DNA of 64,000 nucleotides. Source: Planococcus citri (Eukaryota > Arthropoda > Insecta > Hemiptera > Pseudococcidae). The notes below the pieces were generated by a model that did no database searches, had not been told where the DNA came from, and was given only the letters and a program-made list of their open reading frames with translations. The stretch spans positions 27,190,836-27,254,835 of the forward strand of contig NC_088681.1 in assembly GCF_950023065.1 (NCBI RefSeq). The letters run 5' to 3'. Of the stretch, positions 55,091 through 63,863 are shown piece by piece (the stretch's first letter is position 1; each line of letters opens with the position of its first letter). The translations under genes were made by a program, and so were the position numbers.

Positions 55091-55327
55091 TAGATCCAAT
55101 CTTAGACAGGATCAGATCAAATTTAATTCACGGATTGTCTAGGTCTGACCACAGATCAGATCTATGTATTTACTTATAGGTTTTATTGATAGGTAAACTG
55201 ATAACAGTGATAAGATCCGATCATCCAATTAAGTTTCTCTTATCAGATCTGATCAGAGGTCTGTACAGATCTAATTCTATCGAAACTTTGATTTGATTCT
55301 GATCAGATCAAATTCAAATTGGATCTA
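55091..55327. repeat. 237-bp MITE-like block rich in GATCAGATC
   Basis: TAGATCCAAT at 55091-55100 and its exact reverse complement at 55318-55327 bound a segment full of GATCAGATC and AGATCTGATCAG motifs. It could be a small inverted-repeat element. No target-site duplication is apparent and no ORF is present. Confidence 0.45.
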
Positions 55328-55596
55328 GGGAATGTCCGAATCTGATGTGATAACAATAAAGTAATATAGATCTAACAACCATCACTAATGCTGAGAGTGA
55401 GAAGAGAAAGAGTCGATTGAAATTGAAAAATCAATACAGCTATCAAAGGCACATGCACAGTTGCACACCTCTGTAACATTACGTATTGGGATCACTCAAT
55501 CATTTTTGTGGAATAGGTACTTTAGTATGATGATTTTTCGTACGTTCAGATAAAGCTCAGGGGAAAATGCTGCAAAAATTGGATATTTCCCAAGTT

Positions 55597-55669
55597 GTTT
55601 CCGTGGTGTAGTGGTTATCACATCCGCCTAACACGCGGAAGGTCCCCGGTTCGATCCCGGGCGGAAACA
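55597..55669 (+). tRNA. tRNA-Val (anticodon AAC), copy 1
   Basis: This is a complete 73-nt cloverleaf. The acceptor stem GTTTCCG pairs with CGGAAAC, with discriminator A at 55669. The D-arm contains box A (TGGTGTAGTGGTTATCA). The anticodon arm CCGCC/TAACACG places AAC at 55630-55632. The T-arm holds box B (GGTTCGATCCC). AAC reads valine codon GUU, and GUC/GUA by wobble after A-to-I editing. There is no intron and no encoded CCA, as expected of a eukaryotic nuclear gene. A TTTT Pol III terminator follows at 55676-55679. Confidence 0.97.
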
Positions 55670-55842
55670 ATAAAATTTTATGCTTCATATTTTCGATCAG
55701 AATATACTCAATGGTGTGAAATACCTGAAAAATTTAATAGGAATTAGCAAAGATTTTCTTTTACACTTATTTTTTAATAAAAAAGTAGACTGACTGATAA
55801 ACTTTTGATAAAGTGACTCTCAAATGCCCCGTTTCGTCAGCT

Positions 55843-55915
55843 GTTTCCGTGGTGTAGTGGTTATCACATCCGCCTAACACGCGGAAGGTCCCCGGTTCGA
55901 TCCCGGGCGGAAACA
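55843..55915 (+). tRNA. tRNA-Val (anticodon AAC), copy 2
   Basis: It is identical over all 73 nt to the copy at 55597-55669, with the same orientation, AAC anticodon and internal boxes A and B. The flanking sequence differs completely from copy 1. A TTTTT Pol III terminator follows at 55922-55926. The pair is a local duplication kept identical by recent origin, gene conversion or selection. Confidence 0.97.
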
Positions 55916-56732
55916 CGAATATTTTTGATTTTTTTAACTCGAAATTAATGCAGATTTTGCTCTCTAAATAAATCTTTTACTCTCTAAATTTCATTACAAA
56001 CAATATTTTATAAATTCAGTAAAACCATAAAATTGAAAAACCCAACAAGATGAAAATTTTGCTCGATAATACTAATAATAACACTCACTCAAATCTATTA
56101 AATGAAATATTCTTTAGCTCAATATAAAGAAGTAAATTGTGCGTTCAATTCTCAAGTAAATATTTTTCTCACGCAATGAATAAAATTGAGTAGGTAAAAC
56201 AGTTAATAAATTTCCTCGATGGTTAAATTATCTCACAAATCATCTATTACGGTTATTGCTTCTGAAACATAATGCTGTTACGAATTATACTAGAGAATCT
56301 TATCTGCAGTTCTTTTTAAACGATTCTTTAATATTCATTTCACGCTTTTAGACGCGAAGTTGGGATAAAACATTATACATATATAACGTCTTTAGAAAAA
56401 TATAACGATTTTCCATTTCACATTACCTGTATTATGTCTCGTTTCTTTATTAATAAATTCTCAATAAAGCGTCACGTATGGATTTACAGAATTATTTATT
56501 TGCCAGTTACCATTCCGTACTACGATAAAACACTTTGCAACAAACCGTTACACGAATATAAAACAATTGTTTTTTCGGTAATAGTTTCGAATTATACAAG
56601 TAATAGTTGTTATCGTTTCGTAGAATCTTCTTTTTCTAATGAAAGTAGTTGTGTGAAATCCATACGCTAATGTTACATCATTTCACCTCTGTTGAAATAC
56701 TAAATTGAATCACGACCGATTGATTATAATAT
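55916..56732. other. Intergenic spacer between tRNA-Val and Tim10
   Basis: It is AT-rich with no supported gene. A plus-strand frame at 56434-56670 has no recognisable motif. Confidence 0.5.
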
Positions 56733-56738
56733 TTTATT
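56733..56738 (-). terminator. Poly(A) signal AATAAA for the Tim10 unit
   Basis: The canonical AATAAA lies on the minus strand about 176 nt past the Tim10 stop and is followed by T/GT-rich sequence. It is the best polyadenylation signal for the dicistronic transcript. Confidence 0.6.
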
Positions 56739-56913
56739 GTACACACAGTTCATAACATTCCAAAACATAGGAAACAATAACATTCAGACTGTATGAAAAT
56801 AGATACGTTTAAAACAATCTTATTTTAAAACTAAAACACCCAAATAGGAAAAAAAACAAGCTACGTCGGTACGTAATATAAAACGTCCAAAAACTATGAT
56901 AACTCAAATAAAA

Positions 56914-57180
56914 TTATTTCTTTTGCTCCGTTTGCAATCGTTTCATGAAATCTTCATCTTGCATCGACATTTGAGTTAGTTTTTTACCGATTTGTTCGTG
57001 TATTTCTAAATATTTAGCAACACAACGATCTAAACAGACTGATTCGCCTTTACCCAGCTCTGATTCTTTATATTTAGGTGGTATGCATTTTTTATGACAA
57101 GCAGCAGTCATACGATTATACATATCAGCCATCATTTCGATCTCAAGATCTTGAACGAGTTGCATTTTAGAAGCGTCCAT
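56914..57180 (-). CDS. Tim10: Mitochondrial import translocase subunit Tim10
   Basis: Tim10 is a small intermembrane-space chaperone. With Tim9 it forms the hexamer that escorts hydrophobic carrier precursors from the outer-membrane pore to the TIM22 insertase. The 88-residue protein has the family's twin CX3C signature: CHKKC at residues 29-33 and CLDRC at about 49-53, which form two disulfides. It also carries the Tim10-typical EMMADMYNRM before the first pair and KGESVCLDRC at the second. Length is normal for the family and there is no cleavable presequence, as expected for MIA40-dependent import. The CDS is uninterrupted. It starts 12 nt after the stop of an upstream small ORF, so it is probably the second cistron of a shared mRNA. 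Confidence 0.96.
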   Translation of the reverse strand: MDASKMQLVQDLEIEMMADMYNRMTAACHKKCIPPKYKESELGKGESVCLDRCVAKYLEIHEQIGKKLTQMSMQDEDFMKRLQTEQKK

Positions 57181-57192
57181 TATTAAGATAGA

Positions 57193-57444
57193 TTATTGAC
57201 TTTTAGAGGTGTCTTTTTTCTCAGCTAATTCTTTCTGAAACTTTTTCCTAGCTTCTTCCGTATAATATGGATATGCTTGTTCGAATTCACGATTATTTTC
57301 AACTTGACGAGTAATGCGTTCTTTAACAGCTAACACCTCATTTCTATTCGAATATACTTTGTTACGAGCAACGATAAATCCCAATGCACCGGCAACGATC
57401 ACGATTCCATATCCAACAAAAGTTTTTTCAACTACATTATACAT
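57193..57444 (-). CDS. Small single-pass membrane protein, first cistron with Tim10
   Basis: The product has 83 residues and begins MYNVVEKTFVGYGI. Residues about 9-28 form one hydrophobic segment (VGYGIVIVAGALGFIVA). A charged tail follows, rich in Lys, Arg and Glu, with a YPYYTEEARKKF stretch. The start is chosen because a clear 3' splice site (TTTGTTTCACAG) ends at 57450, only five bases upstream of this ATG. The frame is open further upstream, but only into intron sequence. The first exon would then be 5' UTR. The stop TAA is followed by 12 nt and the Tim10 ATG, in the same frame. I do not recognise the family; the context suggests a small mitochondrial membrane protein, which is inference. 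Confidence 0.8.
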   Translation of the reverse strand: MYNVVEKTFVGYGIVIVAGALGFIVARNKVYSNRNEVLAVKERITRQVENNREFEQAYPYYTEEARKKFQKELAEKKDTSKSQ

Positions 57445-58152
57445 TGGACCTGTGAAACAAACAGTATGGTTAATTAACAGAACATATTGGAGGGGTGGGT
57501 AAGCTTTAAGAACATCACGAATCAATAATAAATACAGGTAAGTACCTCTTAGTGTTAAAGAAGAAGCATTATATTCATTTTTAGCTCATCAGACATGGGT
57601 GAGAAAGTTGAGCAATGTGTAAGTCAACTGTACCTCTTTTTATAGTTAAATTACCGCAGCAAAGTTCTTCAAAGAATGGGATGCTGAGAGGGATACGATG
57701 GACTTTTCAAGCTTTCACATAACGTGCAATAAATACTAATTATTGAAACATTTATGACAAAATTTCTTCAGCACTTTCATGAACTTCGAAAAATTTTCAG
57801 TCGCAAAAACACAAAAATTTTTTTGGATTTCAAGAAAAAAATGTTTCAAATTTTTAGTAACATTTTTAAAATGTAGAGTGAGCTGTTTACTTTTTTCAAT
57901 TTCCTATCTAGATTAAATAGGTAAAATAGTTCACAATTACTCGGTAGAAGCGCTGTAATCGATAATACTGCAGGAAAGCCAATGGAAACTGGAAAGCCAA
58001 GCCAACAAAATTTATTTATTTACATTTTTCTTCAAATTTTTTCCAAAACTAGTGGCCCGTGTGGACAATGCTGCAAGTGTGAAGAAGAGTATGTATGTAG
58101 AACAGTCAGGGTTGTCATTTTACTTGTAGAAATTGTAGTATTATATGCATTT
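57445..58152. promoter_or_regulatory. Presumed 5' UTR intron and promoter region of the Tim10 unit
   Basis: A minus-strand acceptor at 57450 implies an upstream non-coding exon here. Candidate donors on the minus strand are weak (GGTAATT near 57653, GGTACAG near 57630), so I do not fix the exon. No TATA box is evident. The Helitron's 3' side begins at or before about 58153. Confidence 0.4.
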
Positions 58153-58153
58153 A

Positions 58154-58185
58154 TTCTACATCTACATCCACAAGTAGATGTAGAA
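58154..58185 (-). repeat. 12-bp perfect hairpin near the Helitron 3' side
   Basis: TTCTACATCTAC (58154-58165) and GTAGATGTAGAA (58174-58185) pair perfectly around an 8-nt loop, 97 bp past the Rep/helicase stop. On the minus strand AATAAA (58155-58150) overlaps the base of the stem. Helitrons typically carry a 3' hairpin that acts as a transposition stop signal. Here it is AT-rich rather than GC-rich. Confidence 0.7.
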
Positions 58186-58281
58186 GTGTAGGACTCAGAA
58201 AGTAGAAGTAGAGTAGCATTGCATTGCAACTTTGAAATTGAATATTCAAAAATTATAAAATGAATGCAAAAGGGCGATAAA

Positions 58282-61200
58282 CTAAGATACAACACTTCTA
58301 TACACAATATTTTTTGTTTTAAAGTTTACACATTCAGAGGATAACTGTACTTTAAAATTATTTTCATTTTTTACTCTGGAGAAGGCAGTATATAATTGTC
58401 CATGTGCGAAAACTTCATGAGTCAAGTTCACTCCAACAAATTCAAATGTTTGACCTTGACTTTTATTTATGGTCATAGCAAAAGCAGGAATTACTGGAAA
58501 TTGAGTTCTTTTTAATTGAAATGGTAAGGTAGAATCACTTGGTAATAAATCAATTTGTGGTATATTGACTATTTTATCTGCATGTATACCAGTCAAAATT
58601 TCACATTGAATGAAATGATTAAATAATTTTACTATTAATAATCTTGTTCCATTGCACAAACCTTCTCGGACATTTAAGTTTCGTAATAACATAACTACAC
58701 ATCCAACTTTTAGGCGTAACTCATGAGGAGGCATTCCAGAAGGTGTTTGGGTATATAAAAAATCTAAAGGGTACCGTTCAATTTCTAAGGGATCATCACT
58801 TTGAACTTTATCAGAACTATAATAAATTGTTTCTTCTCCATTTATCAATCGTAAAATTTCATTATTCACTGTTAATGCAGTGGAATTGAGTGCACAAAGA
58901 ATTGTTTTTGATTTGACTACATTTTTGCTGAAATCGCTACCATAGATATCTGCAATAAGATTCTTTGAAATGTATTTTTGTGGTATTTCAATTTTATCGT
59001 CACTATCATTCATACTTCCATTTCCTATTGATAACAACCAAGCATTAAAAATATTATTAGTGCACCTTATATTTTCAGTCAATGAAAAAAATTTAAAATG
59101 ACGCCATAAAGAACTATATATTAAGCAGTGTTCAAGTATAACAGTAGCATTTGCTCTAGGAACCACAGGTAAAGTTTGTCTGAAATCACCACCTAAAATC
59201 ATGATTTTATTTCCAAATTTACAATCATTTTGCATAATGAATCTCAAGAATCTGTCAATACATTCTAAAATATACTTGTCCATCATAGAACATTCATCAA
59301 TAATAATCATTTCACATTTTTTAAATTCCTCAGCTTCTTTGGAACCAGCTTTTATAAATGAAATTGAATCATCTAAAATTGGCACAGGCAATTTGAAACC
59401 ACTATGAGCAGTGCGACCATTTTCTAATAGAAGTGCAGCTATACCAGTGGTTGCAAATGAGAAAACAATTGCATGCTTACTTTGCACATATTGCACAATT
59501 GTATTATATAAATAGGTCTTTCCACACCCTCCAGGTCCATCAACAAAAAAACATCTCTGCAAACTATTTTTATTTTCAAATGCATTTTTTATTTCATTAA
59601 ATATTATCAATTGTTTCTCATTTAGTGAATCTATGCGTAATTGTAATACTTGCTCATCAATTATCGGAATATAATCATTGACATCTTCTTGTTCAGCTAA
59701 ATTTCTTAATATTTCTCTATCAATAGGTAATTGCAATTTTTCACAGGAAGTATTATGTAACTGTAAAAGTTTATCAATTTCTTGTAAAGCTTTTTGATGT
59801 GCAATAATAGGGTCAGAATACTGCTTCTGAAAATCTTCTGATAATAGATCACAAAATTTATTCCATAAAATGGTTGCATTACTCTCAATACAAAACAAAC
59901 AAATATAACAAAATGTATTTCTCAATTCTGCAGGCATTGCAAAAACACTCATTTCTTGCAAAGTTTGAATATAACTGTTATTATTTTTAATGAGACCTTT
60001 TGCTAAAGCTGCTTCTTCAAATGTATTATAACAAATATTATTCACAGTACGAATGTCTTCATAGCTTGTTGAACCTAAACAATGTAAAAGTAACGTTCTC
60101 AGATAAAACAATTCCACATTTTTTGAATTTACCATGTACATTCGTGATACAACATTGAAATGTTGTTTTCTTGGTGACCAAACCTGTTTGCTCTTATTGA
60201 ACACATAATGTTGAGGTATTTCAGTATATTTATATTTTTTACTATCAGCATCTTTTTTATTCAATTCAAACCAAGCTAAAAGAGTACTCTTAGTTCGTTG
60301 TAAACCTACATCTTCATTTCCTTTCTCAAATATTACATTTTGTTCACCTGGTAAGTGAACTTGTAAACGAATGACACTATGTGACCGATCATGTAACTTC
60401 AATTCAAATAATCTCCATGCAGCTTCACATGCACTTATGTAGCGACAATCTAAGTAGGATTCTATTTCATCATACATTAATAACGAAACTCCTTGATGCA
60501 TTATTTTAATACATGCGCAATCATAACCTTTATAAATATATTTAAAAATATACTTTACACTTTTTACAGTTGTACACACTTCAACGTTGATATGTGCATT
60601 ATATTTCTTTGATAGGTACCTATTATAAGGAACAACATATCTATTATCATAAGTGATACCATTTTTAGTAATTTTGATATCATTTCTACGCCTGTAGGAA
60701 GGATAACCTGCTCTGTCCATGCAAGTTTCATTCTGAAAAGTTTTTGGAAACCCTTTTACACATTTTCCATTTTCCATACAATAAGCATTAGGTTTCATTG
60801 CACCACAAGGACCATGAATCATATTATTTTTGACTATTTCATGTAATGCAGGATAAACATTAGGATCTGGAATTTCAGCACTAACAAATCTATCAATCAT
60901 TTCACTACTCAATATTTTATCTTTCAAAATAAATAACATATGGGCATGTGGTAGGCCTCGTTTTTGAAATTCTATAGTGTAAACATAACCACTTACTTCT
61001 CCAAATATTTTATTTTCTACAATATCATAAATCAATTCTTTATATTTTAATGAAAATACTCTGCATACTAAATCAGGTCTATCACTTGCAGTTTGTGAGT
61101 ATAATAAATTATCTGATATTTCTGGCCATTTAGGATTGCAAGTGAATGTAATGAATAGATCTGGGGATCCAAACCTACCAACAATTGACATTGCATCTAA

Positions 61201-61308
61201 ATACTTTTCTCTCATATTTCTAGGGGAACCTTCAAAAGTGCTAGGTAAAATAACTTGCTTTCCTACATCACAACCATATTCATCTGTTTTATTTCTCATA
61301 TAATCCAT
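58282..61308 (-). CDS. Helitron Rep nuclease and Pif1-type helicase
   Basis: The ORF encodes 1008 residues. The HUH motif is GLPHAHMLFIL with the two histidines at 121 and 123. The tyrosine motif KYIFKYIYKGYD gives the catalytic pair Y253 and Y257. The C-terminal half is a Pif1/RecD-like SF1B helicase: Walker A GPGGCGKT (591-598), Walker B IIIDE (668-672), GGDFRQTLPVV (706-716), a TENIRC motif, and the terminal INKSQGQT...GQLYTAFSRV signature. All catalytic residues expected of an active enzyme are present and there are no internal stops. The ORF begins at a methionine where a normal Helitron protein continues from further upstream. It overlaps the preceding ORF by 20 nt in another frame. Either the element is frameshifted or the two parts are expressed by an unusual mechanism. 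Confidence 0.95.
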   Translation of the reverse strand: MDYMRNKTDEYGCDVGKQVILPSTFEGSPRNMREKYLDAMSIVGRFGSPDLFITFTCNPKWPEISDNLLYSQTASDRPDLVCRVFSLKYKELIYDIVENKIFGEVSGYVYTIEFQKRGLPHAHMLFILKDKILSSEMIDRFVSAEIPDPNVYPALHEIVKNNMIHGPCGAMKPNAYCMENGKCVKGFPKTFQNETCMDRAGYPSYRRRNDIKITKNGITYDNRYVVPYNRYLSKKYNAHINVEVCTTVKSVKYIFKYIYKGYDCACIKIMHQGVSLLMYDEIESYLDCRYISACEAAWRLFELKLHDRSHSVIRLQVHLPGEQNVIFEKGNEDVGLQRTKSTLLAWFELNKKDADSKKYKYTEIPQHYVFNKSKQVWSPRKQHFNVVSRMYMVNSKNVELFYLRTLLLHCLGSTSYEDIRTVNNICYNTFEEAALAKGLIKNNNSYIQTLQEMSVFAMPAELRNTFCYICLFCIESNATILWNKFCDLLSEDFQKQYSDPIIAHQKALQEIDKLLQLHNTSCEKLQLPIDREILRNLAEQEDVNDYIPIIDEQVLQLRIDSLNEKQLIIFNEIKNAFENKNSLQRCFFVDGPGGCGKTYLYNTIVQYVQSKHAIVFSFATTGIAALLLENGRTAHSGFKLPVPILDDSISFIKAGSKEAEEFKKCEMIIIDECSMMDKYILECIDRFLRFIMQNDCKFGNKIMILGGDFRQTLPVVPRANATVILEHCLIYSSLWRHFKFFSLTENIRCTNNIFNAWLLSIGNGSMNDSDDKIEIPQKYISKNLIADIYGSDFSKNVVKSKTILCALNSTALTVNNEILRLINGEETIYYSSDKVQSDDPLEIERYPLDFLYTQTPSGMPPHELRLKVGCVVMLLRNLNVREGLCNGTRLLIVKLFNHFIQCEILTGIHADKIVNIPQIDLLPSDSTLPFQLKRTQFPVIPAFAMTINKSQGQTFEFVGVNLTHEVFAHGQLYTAFSRVKNENNFKVQLSSECVNFKTKNIVYRSVVS

Positions 61309-63325
61309 TAAACCAGTTTTCTACTCTCAAATCTTGTTGATGATTTTTCACATAATTCAATCTGTAGGCTTCAACTTGCACATAAGAATCAACAACATAT
61401 TGTTGAAGTAATTTTCCATAGTTTAGCAAAGGATTTTGTTGTTTTCTAGTTATAGATAATTTAGATTTTTTATATTGCAACATCGTTATGTGCTTTTCTT
61501 TTTCATCATCATTTTGAATTACACTGAGCATATTAGGCTCCCATCCAGGTTCACCATAAGGAAACATTAGAGTATAACACATGGGGTCTAAATTACAGCT
61601 AAGAATATTGATATTTATAAACTCATTATTATTCTCAGATTTTGGATAAATGCGAATATCACGTTGAAAAGGTGGAGCACCATCATTGTTTTTGAATATA
61701 ACAGCCACTTCACTACAATTAGGTAAATTATAGCGCCTACAATCAACAGTTCTATCTTGACGTATCATCATGGAAACATTATTTTCAGTTGCTACTGTGG
61801 TGGAATTTTGTGACTGCCTACTTATTTCTTCATTTTCCAAGGTTTTCAACATTCTATAGCTTTTTGCATATGGATTAACTGACCGTATCGCTAAATCCAA
61901 ATCTTTTAATAAATCCTTGTCACATCCTTTATTAGCATTGACTTTCAAACGTTCATTTAATGCTTCCTCACTATCGAGAAAATATAATTGAGCATATTTT
62001 GGCGGGAATGTTGATGAGGTTTGACAATGAGTAGTTTTATGATATATTTGTCCATGAATTCTATAACAATAAGGCCCAGTACCAGAAAGTGTATCAATTT
62101 GAGCACCACAAGATGCAAATGACAAAGCACTATTGTATTGTCTTATATTTGTCATAAAATTTTTGTGTTTAGGGTGCAGAACATTTGTTAGAAGTTCATG
62201 TATTGAAACTATTGATTTTGGATGCTCAATTTTTACTCTACCTTTCTGACAACATTGAGTATATTTACCATCCCAGGGTAATTCTCCTTTGAAATGTAGT
62301 GCAGAACAGAAATTACATTCATAATTAAGGATTCCACAATGATGGGCTGGCATTTTATCTGAAAAGTTACTATGATCAAAAGTTGGAGTAATATTATGGG
62401 AAGAATTATCCAGTTTTATTCTTTTTTGGCCAAAAGTGCAATAAGAATGATCCATTAGTATCACATCATCTTCACTACTATTATAATATGAATGCTCAAG
62501 TTGAACAACATTAGCTAAAGCAACTTCACTAAAATTTGTTATTGTCTGTTCAGTTTCACAATCATACATTGTAATTTCTTCTACAGTAGTGATATATTTC
62601 TCCATATTTTCATCATTAGATAGATCATTCTGGATATAAATATTTTCACTAATACCATCATCATAAATTGCAGAATAATTAATATTAGGCTGATTTATAC
62701 CTTTGTCATGTAATGGTGAATCAGAACTAATATTAAAATTACAATTACTTGCATTCTCAGTTCTCAAATTAACATTCTCATTTAAATTGCCATAAGTAAA
62801 TTCAATGATCATTTCTCTTCTAAGTAAATCAAGCAAATGATGTCGCATATCACTTATTGAATAAGATAATTGGGTCACATCTCTTCCATATAATCGACTG
62901 GTTGCAAAAGCTAATGCAAATACACCACAGTCTTTCCCATTTGTTTGTTGTTGAACTTTTCTATACACAAACTGAGGATTTTTAATATTTGTACTTAGTT
63001 TCAAAAATTTCATCTGATTCTCAGTTATAGAATTACGATTTAAACTATCATACACATACATGATATTTTTTTTTCCAAATTCAAATAATACCCAATGTCT
63101 CACATCATCCATATTAGACATTGGTCCATCAGGTAATATTTGTAAAAATTTCTTTCGTTTATCAGTAAACTTTTCAACATAATTCCATACATGTGAATCC
63201 CATATACCCATGAGATAAACATCATTAAAATGCACAGAAAACCCTTGCTTATTGATGATTTCAAAAAATTTATTTATTGTATCACCACTAATGTAATCAT
63301 TCAAAATTTCATTTTCAAGTTCCAT
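61289..63325 (-). CDS. Helitron ORF1: Ulp1-like protease plus Helitron N-terminal region
   Basis: The ORF encodes 678 residues. Residues about 30-175 form a Ulp1/SENP-like C48 cysteine protease with all expected catalytic residues: HW at 77-78, YDS with D93, Q127 and DCG with C133 (text QTNGKDCGVF). Such enzymes normally cleave SUMO or ubiquitin-like modifiers. A low-complexity acidic linker follows (180-320). Next comes the Helitron zinc-finger signature: CNFC at 337-340, and QCCQKGRV with C358 and C359. The conserved YNSALSFASCGAQID and YRIHGQIYH segments come next, then MFPYGEPGW (587-595). It ends in YVKNHQQDLRVENWFNGL, where Helitron proteins normally run on into the Rep domain; here a stop follows within four codons. 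The Rep region continues in another frame in the overlapping ORF. Confidence 0.92.
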   Translation of the reverse strand: MELENEILNDYISGDTINKFFEIINKQGFSVHFNDVYLMGIWDSHVWNYVEKFTDKRKKFLQILPDGPMSNMDDVRHWVLFEFGKKNIMYVYDSLNRNSITENQMKFLKLSTNIKNPQFVYRKVQQQTNGKDCGVFALAFATSRLYGRDVTQLSYSISDMRHHLLDLLRREMIIEFTYGNLNENVNLRTENASNCNFNISSDSPLHDKGINQPNINYSAIYDDGISENIYIQNDLSNDENMEKYITTVEEITMYDCETEQTITNFSEVALANVVQLEHSYYNSSEDDVILMDHSYCTFGQKRIKLDNSSHNITPTFDHSNFSDKMPAHHCGILNYECNFCSALHFKGELPWDGKYTQCCQKGRVKIEHPKSIVSIHELLTNVLHPKHKNFMTNIRQYNSALSFASCGAQIDTLSGTGPYCYRIHGQIYHKTTHCQTSSTFPPKYAQLYFLDSEEALNERLKVNANKGCDKDLLKDLDLAIRSVNPYAKSYRMLKTLENEEISRQSQNSTTVATENNVSMMIRQDRTVDCRRYNLPNCSEVAVIFKNNDGAPPFQRDIRIYPKSENNNEFININILSCNLDPMCYTLMFPYGEPGWEPNMLSVIQNDDEKEKHITMLQYKKSKLSITRKQQNPLLNYGKLLQQYVVDSYVQVEAYRLNYVKNHQQDLRVENWFNGLYEK

Positions 63326-63640
63326 AGTGTTGAGATTATAGTTGAGATTAACCTTGCAAAAATGAAATCAACACTTCAAATTTCTCAATTCAAATCTATT
63401 ACAACACCAGCAATGAATGAATTGAATTCAATTTTATGTGAATAAGGAGTAGTGCTCTTCTATATGCTGCAAAAAATCTGAATTGAATGTGAAAATATGA
63501 GTAATTTATTTACTGGAGCAGTGGAAATTCTATATCAAGAATGTTGCAAAAATAAAAAATGAAAACTTCACTTCAAATTTATTTATTCAAATGACTAAAC
63601 GTATTACCAAAACTGTAATAAATAAATCAAATTCTATTTT
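63326..63640. other. Helitron 5' leader
   Basis: This is AT-rich sequence between the ORF1 start and the inverted-unit cluster. No further ORF is supported. It presumably holds the element's promoter. Confidence 0.4.
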
Positions 63641-63852
63641 ACGTGTATGATAATACACGACCAATGTACGCTGAATTTAATTCAAAAGATATGAAAAATG
63701 TTTTAACGTGCAATGCACGACCAGTAGAGTTTTACGTGCAAAAAAATCTACACGACCATTTATTCAAGAAAATAATTTACGTGTTTAAAAACACGGCCAC
63801 TCGAAAAAATTTTTACGTGCAAATATTATGTATTCACACGACCCACACGACC
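63641..63852 (-). repeat. Five ACGTG...CACGACC inverted units
   Basis: Five units each pair ACGTG with CACG across 4-17 bases and most end CACGACCA: 63641-63663, 63706-63723, 63734-63758, 63779-63799 (CACGGCCA) and 63815-63844. A spare CACGACC follows at 63846-63852. Four are preceded by a short T run. Spacing between unit starts is 28-65 bp, so this is not a simple tandem repeat. The position, upstream of ORF1 and at the presumed 5' end of the Helitron, suggests binding sites or terminal structure. Confidence 0.75.
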
Positions 63853-63863
63853 TTCTGTAGAAT

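Larger units (their letters stand above)
58153..63863 (-). mobile_element. Helitron rolling-circle transposon (proposed extent)
   Basis: The element contains the two minus-strand ORFs described separately: Ulp1-like protease with Helitron N-terminal region, and Rep/helicase. The limits are inferred. A perfect 12-bp hairpin (58154-58185) lies past the helicase stop, and an 8-bp inverted match (ATTCTACA at 58153-58160, TGTAGAAT at 63856-63863) brackets the ORFs plus a cluster of short inverted units. I could not find a canonical 5'-TC and CTRR-3' pair in the expected relation to the hairpin, so the true ends may differ. Helitrons transpose as single strands by HUH nuclease and helicase action and make no target-site duplication. 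Confidence 0.6.

Noticed and set aside
57445..57525. 27-residue N-terminal extension of the ORF upstream of Tim10
   Set aside because: It runs through a clear 3' splice site (TTTGTTTCACAG) and so is intron sequence; the start at 57444 is preferred.
57535..57543. Plus-strand CAG|GTAAGT donor opposite the Tim10 leader
   Set aside because: A perfect donor but no open plus-strand exon before it; probably chance.
58049..58052. CTAG followed by T as a canonical Helitron 3' end
   Set aside because: No hairpin lies about ten bases upstream on the minus strand; the only hairpin is about 100 bp away.
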